Counted from the stretch's first letter, positions 43,141-51,465 are shown. The stretch: DNA of 64,000 nucleotides from JBAXXL01 sp038206725 (GCA_038206725.1 JBBRAO010000008.1:1-64000), one strand, 5' to 3'. Notes: generated from the letters alone by a model not told the origin. Numbers and translations are program-made.

Positions 43141-43186
43141 CGAAGTGGTTGAAAACGAATAGCACCGTATGAAATGCGGTGGAAAT
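43141..43186 (+). repeat. 46-bp interspersed element, copy 2
   Basis: CGAAGTGGTTGAAAACGAAT, then AGCACCGTATGAAATGCGGTGGAAAT. It is the plus-strand counterpart of 21090-21135. Confidence 0.65.
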
Positions 43187-43201
43187 GGTGATGCGTTTTT
43201 T

Positions 43202-43220
43202 TTGACTCCGACGGAGTCAA
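43202..43220. repeat. Palindrome TTGACTCCG/CGGAGTCAA
   Basis: A 9-bp perfect inverted repeat around one base, preceded by a T-run. Likely part of the repeat cluster here. Confidence 0.55.
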
Positions 43221-43253
43221 ATGTAAGTAAAAGCTAAAAATGCGAAAAAAGAC

Positions 43254-43329
43254 AATCCCGTTAGGGATTCGATGTTTATAGAAAAATGACCGCGTATCGA
43301 CCATAAAATCCCGTTGGGATGAAATAATA
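43254..43329 (+). repeat. 75-bp interspersed element, copy C
   Basis: Begins AATCCCGTTAGGGATT, contains TATAGAAAAATGACCGCG and CGACCATAAAATCCCGTTGG, and ends ATGAAATAATA. It has both palindromes intact and aligns with copies at 20909 and 23089. Confidence 0.7.
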
Positions 43330-43498
43330 AATTGGATTTTAGAATGACAAGCACGGATGCTTATCTCACCAAGTTATTGAATTGCAGGTGGGTCAATCAT
43401 CCTTGATTGACTAATATTTTTACAATTTTGAGTTGTGAGATAGCCCCTTTTTGTAAATGTTTTTTAAAACAAATTAGAAATTATCGCTAATATAATTA

Positions 43499-44152
43499 CT
43501 ACAGATATATTATTAACGAAGTGCTTAGATAGTTTTTGGCTTGTTCGTTTTCAGTTTTACCAACTAAATTAATCCAATTATATTTCACTTCCAAAGCGGC
43601 TCTAATTAACAGCAAATTTACTTCTATACCTCCACCCAATGCGGCACCGAAACGGCTATTCTGAGCATCGGGCATAACTTTGATTTCGTCAAAAACATCA
43701 TATACATTATTAACACGAGTTGTAATATGATTGTATTGAACATCGCCGCGCACGTACAAACCTATAAATGAGCGGAATAGATAATAATCAATACCTAAGG
43801 AAATCGGCAAGACACTTGTTGTGGAACTAAAAAGCGGTTTTTGGCTCGTAGAAGTTACGACATCGTTGATAACAGGCTCAAATTGGTGCCAAGCGAACGA
43901 CCCGTGCAAAAATGAATTTGAGTTTTTGTCGAGCTTAATTCTCACATCTGCTCCAATATGAAATCCATATTTCGCTGATCCGTAAAGCATGTTTAAGCTG
44001 TCAACGGTATTGCGGTTATAGAGATTGGTAATATAATCATTTGGGGTGGTAAGTCCGCCGAAAATGCCAAAATCAAGACCGTCTCCCGCTTTCGATTTGC
44101 CAAAAGAAAATAAAAATACTGCTAAAACAATTATAATAAACGTTCGTTTCAT
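43499..44152 (-). CDS. Outer-membrane beta-barrel protein
   Basis: A 217-residue protein with a signal peptide (MKRTFIIIVLAVFLFSFGKS, then KAG). It has alternating amphipathic strands through to the C-terminus (FGIFGGLTTPNDYI, YGFHIGADVRIKLD, FIGLYVRGDVQYNHIT, RFGAALGGGIEVNLLLIRAA). The C-terminal ending LSTSLIIYL is a beta-signal-like strand. Size and pattern fit a small OmpA/OmpW-type barrel of eight to ten strands without a peptidoglycan domain. Specific function unknown. It is divergent from the OmpA paralogue at 44250, with a 97-base shared promoter region. Confidence 0.75.
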   Translation of the reverse strand: MKRTFIIIVLAVFLFSFGKSKAGDGLDFGIFGGLTTPNDYITNLYNRNTVDSLNMLYGSAKYGFHIGADVRIKLDKNSNSFLHGSFAWHQFEPVINDVVTSTSQKPLFSSTTSVLPISLGIDYYLFRSFIGLYVRGDVQYNHITTRVNNVYDVFDEIKVMPDAQNSRFGAALGGGIEVNLLLIRAALEVKYNWINLVGKTENEQAKNYLSTSLIIYL

Positions 44153-44249
44153 ATATTATTCTTAATTTTGTTAAACATAATATAACATTTAACGAATTTA
44201 ATAAGAAAAAGTTTAATTTTATATATAAATTTATGCAAAAGGTGCAGCA

Positions 44250-46106
44250 ATGTTAAAGAAAATCATCCTAATTTCAGCAATTATATTCCTAGGTTTATCG
44301 AATAACCTGCGGGCTGATGAGAATGTACAAGATGGTATGCCGTTAAATATGGGTATTTACTTAAGAGGAAACGTAAACTTACACACACTAGACGTGCCTA
44401 TTCCAAGTGGAAGATCTACAAAAAACATCTTAGGATACAGCCCTGCCGGTGGGTTTGTAATTAATATTCCTTTGTCGATATCATTGTATTTTTCCGGAAT
44501 GTTGGGTTATAGCGGCGTATGGGGTACTATTGATATCCCTTCTTCAAGTTTTACTAACTTAAATGTCAAAATTCACCAATTAGAATTTTCACCTTTACTT
44601 AGATGGAAATTCTTACCAAATACTCCTGGTTTGTATTTGGTTGGTGGTGGAGATTTCGCTTATGCATTTTCTAATACGGACATTGACTCACTTAACCTCC
44701 GTGCAGGCGTAAAACTGGGTTTAGGTTACGATTTTAAAATTGGTAAATGTACTTATTTATCACCGGAAGTAACTTTTGCATTCCCTATACCTAATGTTTC
44801 GAGAAATGCTAGATTTTCTACTTGGACCGTTCCACAGGTTCGTGCCGGAATTAATTTAACTTGGGGTTGCCCTAAAAAAGAAGTTGTTCCTGAAGCTCCT
44901 TTATTCACACCTGAGCTTTCAACCGGTTTTACAAGCGTTAATTTTTATAACAACGATGGTAATGTAAATCAATTAGAAAAAATCAAGGTTCAAGAAATTT
45001 CTTATCAAGAACTTTTCCCTCTAATTCCTTACATATTCTATGATGAAAACCAAGCAGTTCCAAATGTAAAAAATCAAGTTCTAGCAGGCGCTGACCAAGC
45101 AGGTGGATTCCGTATCCCTGATTTGAAACCAAATGCTGAGAAAATCAATCAAAGTACAATTGATATTATCGGTTCAAGAATGAACACCAACACAAATTCT
45201 CAATTGACTATAACAGGAACAAAAGATATAGTTAAGGAAAAAAAGAACTCAAGTGTATCTATGGAAAGGGCGGAATGGGCTAAAAAATATCTCGTTTCTA
45301 ATTACAACATTAATGCGGCGCGTATAAAAGTAGTTGGCTCGGAATCACCTACCAAAGCATCATCTATTCGTGTAGAAGACGGTCAAGCAGAAAACAGACG
45401 TATCGAATTCAATTCTTCGAGCAGTGATATAATGGAACCAATTATTATAGACCAAGAAAAAGTGCGCTTGGCGGAACCTGCTTATATTGAGTTTGTTCCT
45501 TACGCAACCTCTAACGAAGCAGTTGCTGAATGGTATTTGGAAATTATGCAGGGTGGTAAAATCCTTCGCCAATTTGCAGGTCAAGGCAAAGTTGATTCAT
45601 TATTATGGAACATATATCCAAATGAATTAGCCGCATCGGAAATCCCAGTTGATTATGTATTTACCGCACGCAGCCAATCAGGTTTGGAAAGTACTTCCGC
45701 AGGCACTATTCCGGTTCAATATTATTCATTCGCGCAAAAGAAATCTCATCAAAGTGCCGACACTACTATTTCAAAATTTAGTTTGATAGTATTTGATTTC
45801 GATAGCCCTGAAATTTCAAACACCGATAAGGAAATCCTTATTAAGAATGTTGTTCCGGCAATTAAATACAAATCAACAGTAAAGATTTTTGGTTATACCG
45901 ATAGAATCGGTAGTAACGAGTACAACCAAAGCCTTTCATCGAAACGCGCGGAAAATGTTCGAAGTATTTTGCAATCAAAAGTACCAAACGCTAAATACGA
46001 AATTTTCGGTGTTGGTGAAAATGTTTCTATCTACGATAATAATTCACCAATTGGGAGACAATTATCGAGGACAGTTCAGATTTATGTTATTACACCTGAA
46101 AAATAA
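44250..46106 (+). CDS. OmpA-family outer-membrane protein, double OmpA-like architecture (paralogue 3)
   Basis: A 618-residue protein; AAGGTG precedes the ATG. A signal peptide (MLKKIILISAIIFLGLSNNL) is followed by a beta-barrel to about 210 ending near FSTWTVPQVRAGINLTWGCP. A short linker and a first OmpA-like module follow (FYDENQAVPNVKNQ, MERAEWAKKYLVSNYNINAA, QAENRRIEF). After a beta domain comes a C-terminal OmpA module (LIVFDFDSPEISNTDKEILI, KIFGYTDRIGSNEYNQSLSS). It lacks the long proline linker of the other two. Same family as 14632 and 37665; a porin-like barrel with two wall-binding modules is the likely role. Followed by a cluster of palindromic repeats. Confidence 0.85.
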   Translation: MLKKIILISAIIFLGLSNNLRADENVQDGMPLNMGIYLRGNVNLHTLDVPIPSGRSTKNILGYSPAGGFVINIPLSISLYFSGMLGYSGVWGTIDIPSSSFTNLNVKIHQLEFSPLLRWKFLPNTPGLYLVGGGDFAYAFSNTDIDSLNLRAGVKLGLGYDFKIGKCTYLSPEVTFAFPIPNVSRNARFSTWTVPQVRAGINLTWGCPKKEVVPEAPLFTPELSTGFTSVNFYNNDGNVNQLEKIKVQEISYQELFPLIPYIFYDENQAVPNVKNQVLAGADQAGGFRIPDLKPNAEKINQSTIDIIGSRMNTNTNSQLTITGTKDIVKEKKNSSVSMERAEWAKKYLVSNYNINAARIKVVGSESPTKASSIRVEDGQAENRRIEFNSSSSDIMEPIIIDQEKVRLAEPAYIEFVPYATSNEAVAEWYLEIMQGGKILRQFAGQGKVDSLLWNIYPNELAASEIPVDYVFTARSQSGLESTSAGTIPVQYYSFAQKKSHQSADTTISKFSLIVFDFDSPEISNTDKEILIKNVVPAIKYKSTVKIFGYTDRIGSNEYNQSLSSKRAENVRSILQSKVPNAKYEIFGVGENVSIYDNNSPIGRQLSRTVQIYVITPEK

Positions 46107-46134
46107 GTATTTTATCAATCTTATGGTTTAATCT

Positions 46135-46160
46135 TGTTCCCAAGCTCCTGCTTGGGAACA
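46135..46160. repeat. Palindrome TGTTCCCAAGC/GCTTGGGAACA
   Basis: An 11-bp perfect stem with loop TCCT just after the OmpA paralogue. The CCAAGC...GCTTGG core recalls the CTCGTTACCAAGC repeats. Confidence 0.65.
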
Positions 46161-46181
46161 CACTTTTAAAGTTATTTATAT

Positions 46182-46217
46182 AAACTCGTTACCACGCAGT
46201 AGTTTGGTAACGAGTTT
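46182..46217. repeat. CTCGTTACC-family hairpin
   Basis: AAACTCGTTACCA (46182-46194) pairs with TGGTAACGAGTTT (46205-46217), 13 bp. Related to the hairpin at 24443. Confidence 0.7.
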
Positions 46218-46229
46218 GAATTTATTATA

Positions 46230-46268
46230 CTCATCCGATGACTGCCCGGTCAACGGAAGAATTGGATA
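46230..46268. repeat. Degenerate copy of the TCATCCGA terminator family
   Basis: CTCATCCGATGACTGCCCGG is intact on the left, but the right arm (TCAACGGAAGAATTGGAT) has decayed, so it probably no longer folds well. Compare 17813 and 20782. Confidence 0.55.
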
Positions 46269-46275
46269 TTTTTTG

Positions 46276-47664
46276 TCAATTCTTCATAATCGAATATATT
46301 TCTTTATCGCCATCAATGGTTACATAAAGTACATAAATACCTCTCGGTAGTCCTGCCAAATCAGCATAGAGAATCCCCTTGCCTTCGAATGGATTAAAAG
46401 AGCAACCAGTTTGGATGGAGGCTTTAATTAGCTGACCCATATAGTTATATACATCAATATTTGCAAAAGAACTATTCAAACTTGAATTTGCTTCGAACAG
46501 CATAGTTATCTTATCTTTTGAAGGATTTGGATAAGCCAATGATACATTAAATTGGTGCTCATTTTCTACCGATACTATGGGATTTTGGTCTTCATCACCC
46601 CAAAATAGCAACTTCGAATTATAATTGCCACCGCTTATATAAAATATTGTGGATCCGTTAGGTAAGCATTTTATTGGTTTAATTGTTGTGTATTTATCAA
46701 AACCAAAGTAATTCATTTTATAAATTTTATAACTTTCAGAATTGTAGTAATGCAGAATAGCTACACGGTTTGAGTCAATATCCTTGAAACGAAAACTTCC
46801 GGAAATCCAGATAGAATTATCCTTGTCAACATCGAAACTAAAAATATAACCGGGCGGATATATTACATAACTTACACCGCCTACATCAAGATGATGCGTT
46901 GTGAAATTTTCGCCGTCAAAAGAAGTCAAATTACCCTCCGTTTGTATCATCCATAGATTATCATTAACCACACGCAATTTAGGAAACATCACCATCCCAT
47001 TATTCATTTTATAATAAGCCTTATCGTAAATTTTTCTTTCACCTGTAATCGGATTAATTGAGCATAAATGGCTATTTAAGCCAAAATAATAGAGTTTTCC
47101 CTTATAAAAGACCAAATTATCATCATTTCCACCTAAACTTGGGTAGTAATCTTGGTCGTTGTATGCATCCAAAGTATCTTTACCATAAAACTTGGTGCAG
47201 GTATCACCGTTATATTTTATGAAATACATTCTTCTTGCATTTAACCAAAAATTGCCTTTGTCATCCTTTGCAATGGTTCTGAGTGCTTCCAATTTCGAAT
47301 CTTTTACCAGCTTGGGGGCTTGATATATTATATCCCAACCGACACCATTGTATTTTTTGAATTCACTTATACCGAAGTATTCATAATTATCTACAACATA
47401 TATTTCGCCACTATCTGTGTAAAAAATATCCCACAGATGAGATTTTGTCATTGGCAGATTAATAAGGTTTGTATCTTTATTCCTAACTTCAATAATACAA
47501 TTTTGAAAAAGTATTACGAAATCACCTTTGCAATTGCTTTTAATAGCAGTTGCCATACTTGCATTCAATTGTGCCGTTATACTGTCATTACCTACATGAA
47601 AACTATGAGCTTGTAACAAGGTTGAAACAAACATCATAACAAGAATAATACAAAATTGTTTCAT
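46276..47664 (-). CDS. Secreted repeat protein with T9SS sorting domain
   Basis: A 462-residue secreted protein with a signal peptide (MKQFCIILVMMFVSTLLQAH). Residues 25-370 look like a beta-propeller of the kind seen in two-component-regulator propeller repeats: recurring W-D-I, GNFWLNARRMYFIKYNG, NDNLWMIQTEGNLTSFDGEN, NSIWISGSFRFKDID. The C-terminal 85 residues are a T9SS domain (SLAYPNPSKDKITMLFEANS, VYNYMGQLIKASIQ, RGIYVLYVTIDGD). It would be displayed or released at the surface; the ligand is unknown. It shares the minus-strand direction with the Cys-rich gene 88 bases upstream. Confidence 0.78.
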   Translation of the reverse strand: MKQFCIILVMMFVSTLLQAHSFHVGNDSITAQLNASMATAIKSNCKGDFVILFQNCIIEVRNKDTNLINLPMTKSHLWDIFYTDSGEIYVVDNYEYFGISEFKKYNGVGWDIIYQAPKLVKDSKLEALRTIAKDDKGNFWLNARRMYFIKYNGDTCTKFYGKDTLDAYNDQDYYPSLGGNDDNLVFYKGKLYYFGLNSHLCSINPITGERKIYDKAYYKMNNGMVMFPKLRVVNDNLWMIQTEGNLTSFDGENFTTHHLDVGGVSYVIYPPGYIFSFDVDKDNSIWISGSFRFKDIDSNRVAILHYYNSESYKIYKMNYFGFDKYTTIKPIKCLPNGSTIFYISGGNYNSKLLFWGDEDQNPIVSVENEHQFNVSLAYPNPSKDKITMLFEANSSLNSSFANIDVYNYMGQLIKASIQTGCSFNPFEGKGILYADLAGLPRGIYVLYVTIDGDKEIYSIMKN

Positions 47665-47752
47665 AATTGATTAACCATAATTATTAAAATATTTTTTGTG
47701 ATATAAAATAGTTGTGCAGTGAAATTTATTTCATTGCACAACTATTACCAAT

Positions 47753-48379
47753 TTAACGACAAATTGTTACACAACCCACTTGATATAATGGATTGTCACA
47801 ATCGAAAGTTGCTACTGAAGGACCTCGCTGAACTCTTCGTTCCCAATTGCCATTTACCAGTTCCTTACAGATTGTATAATACTCTCTGCACTCTCCCAAT
47901 AAATACGGGTTGCAGATTGTATATTTTGCTTTATTATCTGGGAAACCGGGTGGCGAATATGTGTAACATCCACCGGTAAATACTCTCATTTTTAGTATAA
48001 GTTCGTTCATTACAGGAGCACATACAACTAAATCATCAACATAACCAAAAACCGCTTCATTGTTATTTAATATACCAAGAATTATGTCATCAATTAAAGG
48101 ACCACGGTAGGCATTCAAAGGTACGTCAGTTCCACAAAGACAAGCCCCATCATAACTTTCTGAGTACCTAATTTCTTTAATATAGATATCATAAGAATTT
48201 AAGTTTTCGTCCCACCGTGTACAAAATGTAACAGTAACTTCGCAACCCATACAGGTTACGAAATTTGAAGTCTGTTCATTATCAAACCCAGGTGGGCAGG
48301 TTGCTTTTAAATTTGTTACAAACAAGGTGTTTACTAATAGTGCAAATGCCAAAATGAGAAAAGAAAGTGTTAGTTTCAT
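47753..48379 (-). CDS. Secreted cysteine-rich hypothetical protein
   Basis: A 208-residue protein with a signal peptide (MKLTLSFLILAFALLVNTLF...LKA). The mature part holds about 14 cysteines, e.g. NFVTCMGCEVTVTFCTRWD, GACLCGTDVPL, YTICNPYLLGECREYYTICK and the terminal VGCVTICR. I do not recognise the family. The many cysteines suggest disulfides in the periplasm or outside the cell, or metal binding through the CMGC pair. It lacks a T9SS domain. It is upstream of, and probably co-transcribed with, the propeller protein at 46276. Confidence 0.7.
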   Translation of the reverse strand: MKLTLSFLILAFALLVNTLFVTNLKATCPPGFDNEQTSNFVTCMGCEVTVTFCTRWDENLNSYDIYIKEIRYSESYDGACLCGTDVPLNAYRGPLIDDIILGILNNNEAVFGYVDDLVVCAPVMNELILKMRVFTGGCYTYSPPGFPDNKAKYTICNPYLLGECREYYTICKELVNGNWERRVQRGPSVATFDCDNPLYQVGCVTICR

Positions 48380-49234
48380 TTTATTATTTCCATTAAATTT
48401 AATAAATCATTAGTTTTTTATATTATTACTATCAAATATCATTTATTTATTTTTATTTGAATCGAAGGTTCTTCCAAAGCATTTTCTCAATTAGGGCGGT
48501 ATAAATTCGTAGTATAAATGTCTGAAAAATATTGTGGTGCAAAAACACCAATTGCAGTGGTAATTGTTCCGGCGGCATAATGATATAGTTAGAGCTGTGA
48601 GCTGTGAGCTGTGAGCTGTGAGCTGATTTGACGCCCTTTAGTTAATTTATTGTAGAAAACCAAAATATAGTTTTCAACAATATCGGATATATGCTGTAAT
48701 AATTTTCTCCATTTTTCTCCCTGTGCCGGGAGTTTCTTCCTGTCGCGAAATAAAAAAGATATGTAGAACGAATTTTTCATTTTCTTACTTTTTGTAATAC
48801 TTCACTTTGCAAAAATACTGAAAATAAATTAAAATGCAAGCATTATTTTCACTTTTTTTAAATTTGCACATTCAATATTATATAGACAACTGAGAAGTCC
48901 ATTTCTTTCTCTAAGGTTGAAAAATATGTGAAATATATTCTGAAACATATTTTATTATTTTGCTTAGTGTTTCGTAATTTCGATGATTATTAAATAATTA
49001 ATTTATTTTCATAATCCTCATTTGATATGCTAATAAATTAATTTATGAGCAGTTTTAGCACATAGCCGGTACATTATGAAACTAAATATTAGGGGAAGAA
49101 TTCATAATCCTATTTTTTTTTGAAAACTCTTTCCATCAAAACAACAGCGCTTCTAATCGTAATGTTTTTGCCCCCTACAATTTTCAAAATTAATTCCGTT
49201 TATTACCACAACAATAACAGTATAAATGTAAATT
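48380..49234. other. 855-base intergenic region without a convincing gene
   Basis: The longest gap in the window. It contains a 7-bp tandem repeat (48592-48625) and AT-rich sequence. A possible 63-codon minus-strand frame (48780-48589, MKNSFYISFLFRDRKKLPAQ) ends within the tandem repeat, and another short minus-strand frame (about 48585-48459) reads MPPEQLPLQLVFLHHNIFQT. Neither has recognisable domains, so I do not call them. The last 150 bases should hold the promoter of the DJ-1-family gene. Confidence 0.5.
48592..48625. repeat. Tandem GAGCTGT repeat, 4.9 copies
   Basis: Four exact copies of GAGCTGT and a fifth GAGCTG, in direct tandem. Copy number of such short repeats can change by slippage. 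Confidence 0.9.
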
Positions 49235-49822
49235 ATGAAAAAAGTGCTATTACTCCTCGCTGAAGGTTTCGAAATGTACGAAGCAAGCGCGTTTATAGAC
49301 GTAATCGGATGGAATCTCGTTGAAGGCGACCACAACACACAATTGTTCAGCGTCGGTTTTATGAGAGAAATCAAAAGCTCGTTCGACCAAAAATTCATTC
49401 CTGATTTTCTAATTGACGACATTGATTCCGATGATTACGACGCTTTAGCTATCCCCGGCGGTTTCGACGAATATGGTTTTTATGACGACGCGTATAATGT
49501 TCGATTTTTAGATATGATTAGACATTTTAATGATAAAAACAAAGTTATAGCATCTATTTGTGTCGGTGGATTAGCCATTGCGAAATCCGGCATTTTAGAC
49601 AATAAATTCGCTACTACATACAATCAAAACCCAAAAAGAATCGAGCAGTTGATTGAAATGGGCGCGTTATATACGAACGAACCTATAGTGGTAAACGATA
49701 ATATAATTACTTCATCCAAGCCTGCGACCGCCCACGAAGTAGCTTTTATTTTACTCGAAAAATTAACCGGTAAAAACAATGCTGAAAAGGTAAAATCGTT
49801 AATGGGTTTTAGTATTAATTAG
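49235..49822 (+). CDS. DJ-1/PfpI-family protein
   Basis: A 195-residue protein of the class I glutamine amidotransferase-like fold. MKKVLLLLAEGFEMYEASAF gives the first strand and the conserved Glu. DYDALAIPGGFDEYGFYDDA is followed by VIASICVGGLAIAKSGILDN, where the Cys is the nucleophile-elbow residue (Cys106 in human DJ-1). DNIITSSKPATAHEVAFILL ends the domain. Members act as chaperones, glyoxalases or deglycases, claims that are debated. Length is typical (185-200). Closest to the ThiJ/YajL subgroup by IPGG and the GPATA-like KPATA. Followed 10 bases later by a DUF1801-like fragment. Confidence 0.9.
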   Translation: MKKVLLLLAEGFEMYEASAFIDVIGWNLVEGDHNTQLFSVGFMREIKSSFDQKFIPDFLIDDIDSDDYDALAIPGGFDEYGFYDDAYNVRFLDMIRHFNDKNKVIASICVGGLAIAKSGILDNKFATTYNQNPKRIEQLIEMGALYTNEPIVVNDNIITSSKPATAHEVAFILLEKLTGKNNAEKVKSLMGFSIN

Positions 49823-49832
49823 AAAAAATTTG

Positions 49833-49973
49833 ATGATTGATTTAAAAACAAAAGCTACGACGAATAATGTAATTGATTTTATAAACACTATAGAGGACTA
49901 CACCAAGCGTCAGGACAGCTACGCCCTATTAGATATATTGTCAGATGTCAATTTAGCGGTTCTTGAAGAATAA
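49833..49973 (+). pseudogene. N-terminal fragment of a DUF1801 (YdhG/YjbR-like) protein
   Basis: A 46-codon frame MIDLKTKATTNNVIDFINTI, then EDYTKRQDSYALLDILSDVN, LAVLEE and stop. The pattern LKTKxTxxxVxxFIxxIEDxxxRxDxxxLLxIL is the N-terminus of DUF1801 proteins, normally 120-140 residues. The expected continuation (GEEPKMWG and beyond) is missing, so the gene is truncated. Since ATG and frame are intact it could still be translated as a short peptide. Confidence 0.65.
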
Positions 49974-50070
49974 GAATCAACTTTTTTTAGAAACTTTAAT
50001 ACTTAAAAGGCTATAATTACAAATATTTATGAACAAGCAGGAATGCTTATTCTACTAAATATGTGTAGTA

Positions 50071-50092
50071 GCATAGACATTCTTGTCTATGC
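50071..50092. repeat. Hairpin of the GCATAGACA family
   Basis: GCATAGACA and TGTCTATGC form a perfect 9-bp stem around TTCT, preceded by GTA. It resembles the GTAGCACAGACG hairpin at 35142. It overlaps the region just before the PHP gene start, so it could affect its translation. Confidence 0.55.
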
Positions 50093-50118
50093 AATATGTT
50101 AATGAACTGTTACTTTTT

Positions 50119-51318
50119 ATGGAGTTTATTTTGAAAAAGAAAAATATAATTAAAATCGCTATATATATAATCATCGGCATACCGCTAATATCGACATTTC
50201 TTTATTATGGTACGGTCGTCTATGATTTCCCTAAACCGGAAACATTCAGCGGTAAAAACTTTTATAATCCTTATGAAAATATTAGTGGTAGCGCTTATAA
50301 AGCCAATTTGCACTGCCATTCACGCGGAATCTTAGAAGCGCTTAAGTCAACTCAAAAGACGGCTAATTTGGAAAAAGAGTATGCAAAGCGGGGATATTCC
50401 GTTTTAACCATAACAAATCATAATAAGATAACTAAAGTTGAAGCCTCCAGTAAAAAATTCCTTTTTATACCTTCTTATGAATTTGGTCGTGGTTTCACAA
50501 GAAATCATATTTTAGTACTTGGTGCAAAAAGAACATCGGCACTTCAGTTCCCATATACACAGACTGTAAACCACAAGCAAACGTTAATTGATGAACTTCG
50601 CGATGATGGTCAATTGATTTCGATAGCTCACCCTGCACGTTCGGGATACGAATTGAGCGATATGGAGAAACTATCCGGTTTTAACTGCATTGAAGTAAGC
50701 AACTTTGGAAACAGCTCAACAGCTTATTGGGACATCCTGTTATCGTATGGTCGTGCTGTTTGGTTGACAGCCGGAGATGATTCACACGACGTAACATCTA
50801 CCAGAAGAACATTTCGCAGTTGGGCTTGGATATTTTCGGATTACTTAATCCGCGATTCTATAATTTCCGCATTGCGCTATGGCAGAAGCTATGCTGTCAG
50901 CGGTGAAAATGGAAATGATAAAAACAAGTTGGTTTACTGTTCGGTCTATGATAATTTGCTGGATATTAAATTTGAAAACCCTGCCGATACAATACGTCTT
51001 TTTGGACAAAACGGCAAGCTCCTATCCCTCATTACAAATACAAATTCTATTGCGTATATTTTGGATAAAACTATTAAATACATTAGAACCGAAGCTGTAA
51101 CCGATAAATCTGTTATATATATGAATCCGATAATAAGAATAAATGGCTTATATGCGCCTATTAGAGAAGTCCCTACTATCGATTGGACGGCAACTTGGCT
51201 ATTCCGTTCCATCTTGTTTTTAATCCATTTTACTATTTTTGGATTATATTACTTTTCTATAAAAAAAATTAAACGCAATAAATCGGCTAAATTTCAACCT
51301 GTTTTACCAAAAAAATAA
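50119..51318 (+). CDS. Membrane-anchored PHP-domain metal-dependent phosphoesterase
   Basis: A 399-residue protein with one N-terminal membrane segment (KIAIYIIIGIPLISTFLYYG), a PHP domain and a final hydrophobic segment near 365-385 (LFRSILFLIHFTIFGLYYFS). PHP metal ligands are in order: KANLHCHSRG, LTITNHNKI, FIPSYEFGRG, LISIAHPARSG, TAGDDSHD. These are the H-x-H, H, E, H and D-x-H sites of the family. The protein may hydrolyse a phosphoester facing the periplasm; substrate unknown. The ATG at 50119 is given, but TTG at 50131, six bases after GGAG, is an equally good start (giving MKKKNIIKIAI). Stand-alone gene. Confidence 0.8.
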   Translation: MEFILKKKNIIKIAIYIIIGIPLISTFLYYGTVVYDFPKPETFSGKNFYNPYENISGSAYKANLHCHSRGILEALKSTQKTANLEKEYAKRGYSVLTITNHNKITKVEASSKKFLFIPSYEFGRGFTRNHILVLGAKRTSALQFPYTQTVNHKQTLIDELRDDGQLISIAHPARSGYELSDMEKLSGFNCIEVSNFGNSSTAYWDILLSYGRAVWLTAGDDSHDVTSTRRTFRSWAWIFSDYLIRDSIISALRYGRSYAVSGENGNDKNKLVYCSVYDNLLDIKFENPADTIRLFGQNGKLLSLITNTNSIAYILDKTIKYIRTEAVTDKSVIYMNPIIRINGLYAPIREVPTIDWTATWLFRSILFLIHFTIFGLYYFSIKKIKRNKSAKFQPVLPKK

Positions 51319-51433
51319 AAAAAATTAAATTATTATTAATTAAAATAAACGGCGTATTTAGCCATAATTGGGCATTAAAAGCACTTTTGTAAAAAAGTGC
51401 AAAATAAATCTATATAAATAAGAAACATATTAT

Positions 51434-51465
51434 TTTGATTATTTAATGAAAATTTGTTAATTTTG
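51434..51465 (+). promoter_or_regulatory. Promoter of the oxidoreductase gene
   Basis: TTTG (51434-51437), a 20-base spacer, then TAATTTTG (51458-51465), matching the Bacteroidota TTTG-N19-21-TAnnTTTG consensus. The leader would be about 46 bases and includes AGGAGA eight bases before the ATG. Confidence 0.55.

Larger units (their letters stand above)
43024..43498. other. Palindrome-rich intergenic region
   Basis: In these 475 bases between convergent genes nearly everything is repeat. There is a 20-bp palindrome, a terminator, the 46-bp element, another palindrome and copy C of the 75-bp element, then a TCAATCATCCTTGATTGA palindrome near 43393. No gene is evident. Confidence 0.7.

Noticed and set aside
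48592..48625. CRISPR-like direct repeats
   Set aside because: The 7-bp units are contiguous without spacers; this is a simple tandem repeat. No cas gene is present.
48589..48780. 63-codon minus-strand frame in the 855-base gap
   Set aside because: Its end is encoded by the GAGCTGT tandem repeat and there is no recognisable domain or ribosome-binding site; noted only in the gap entry.
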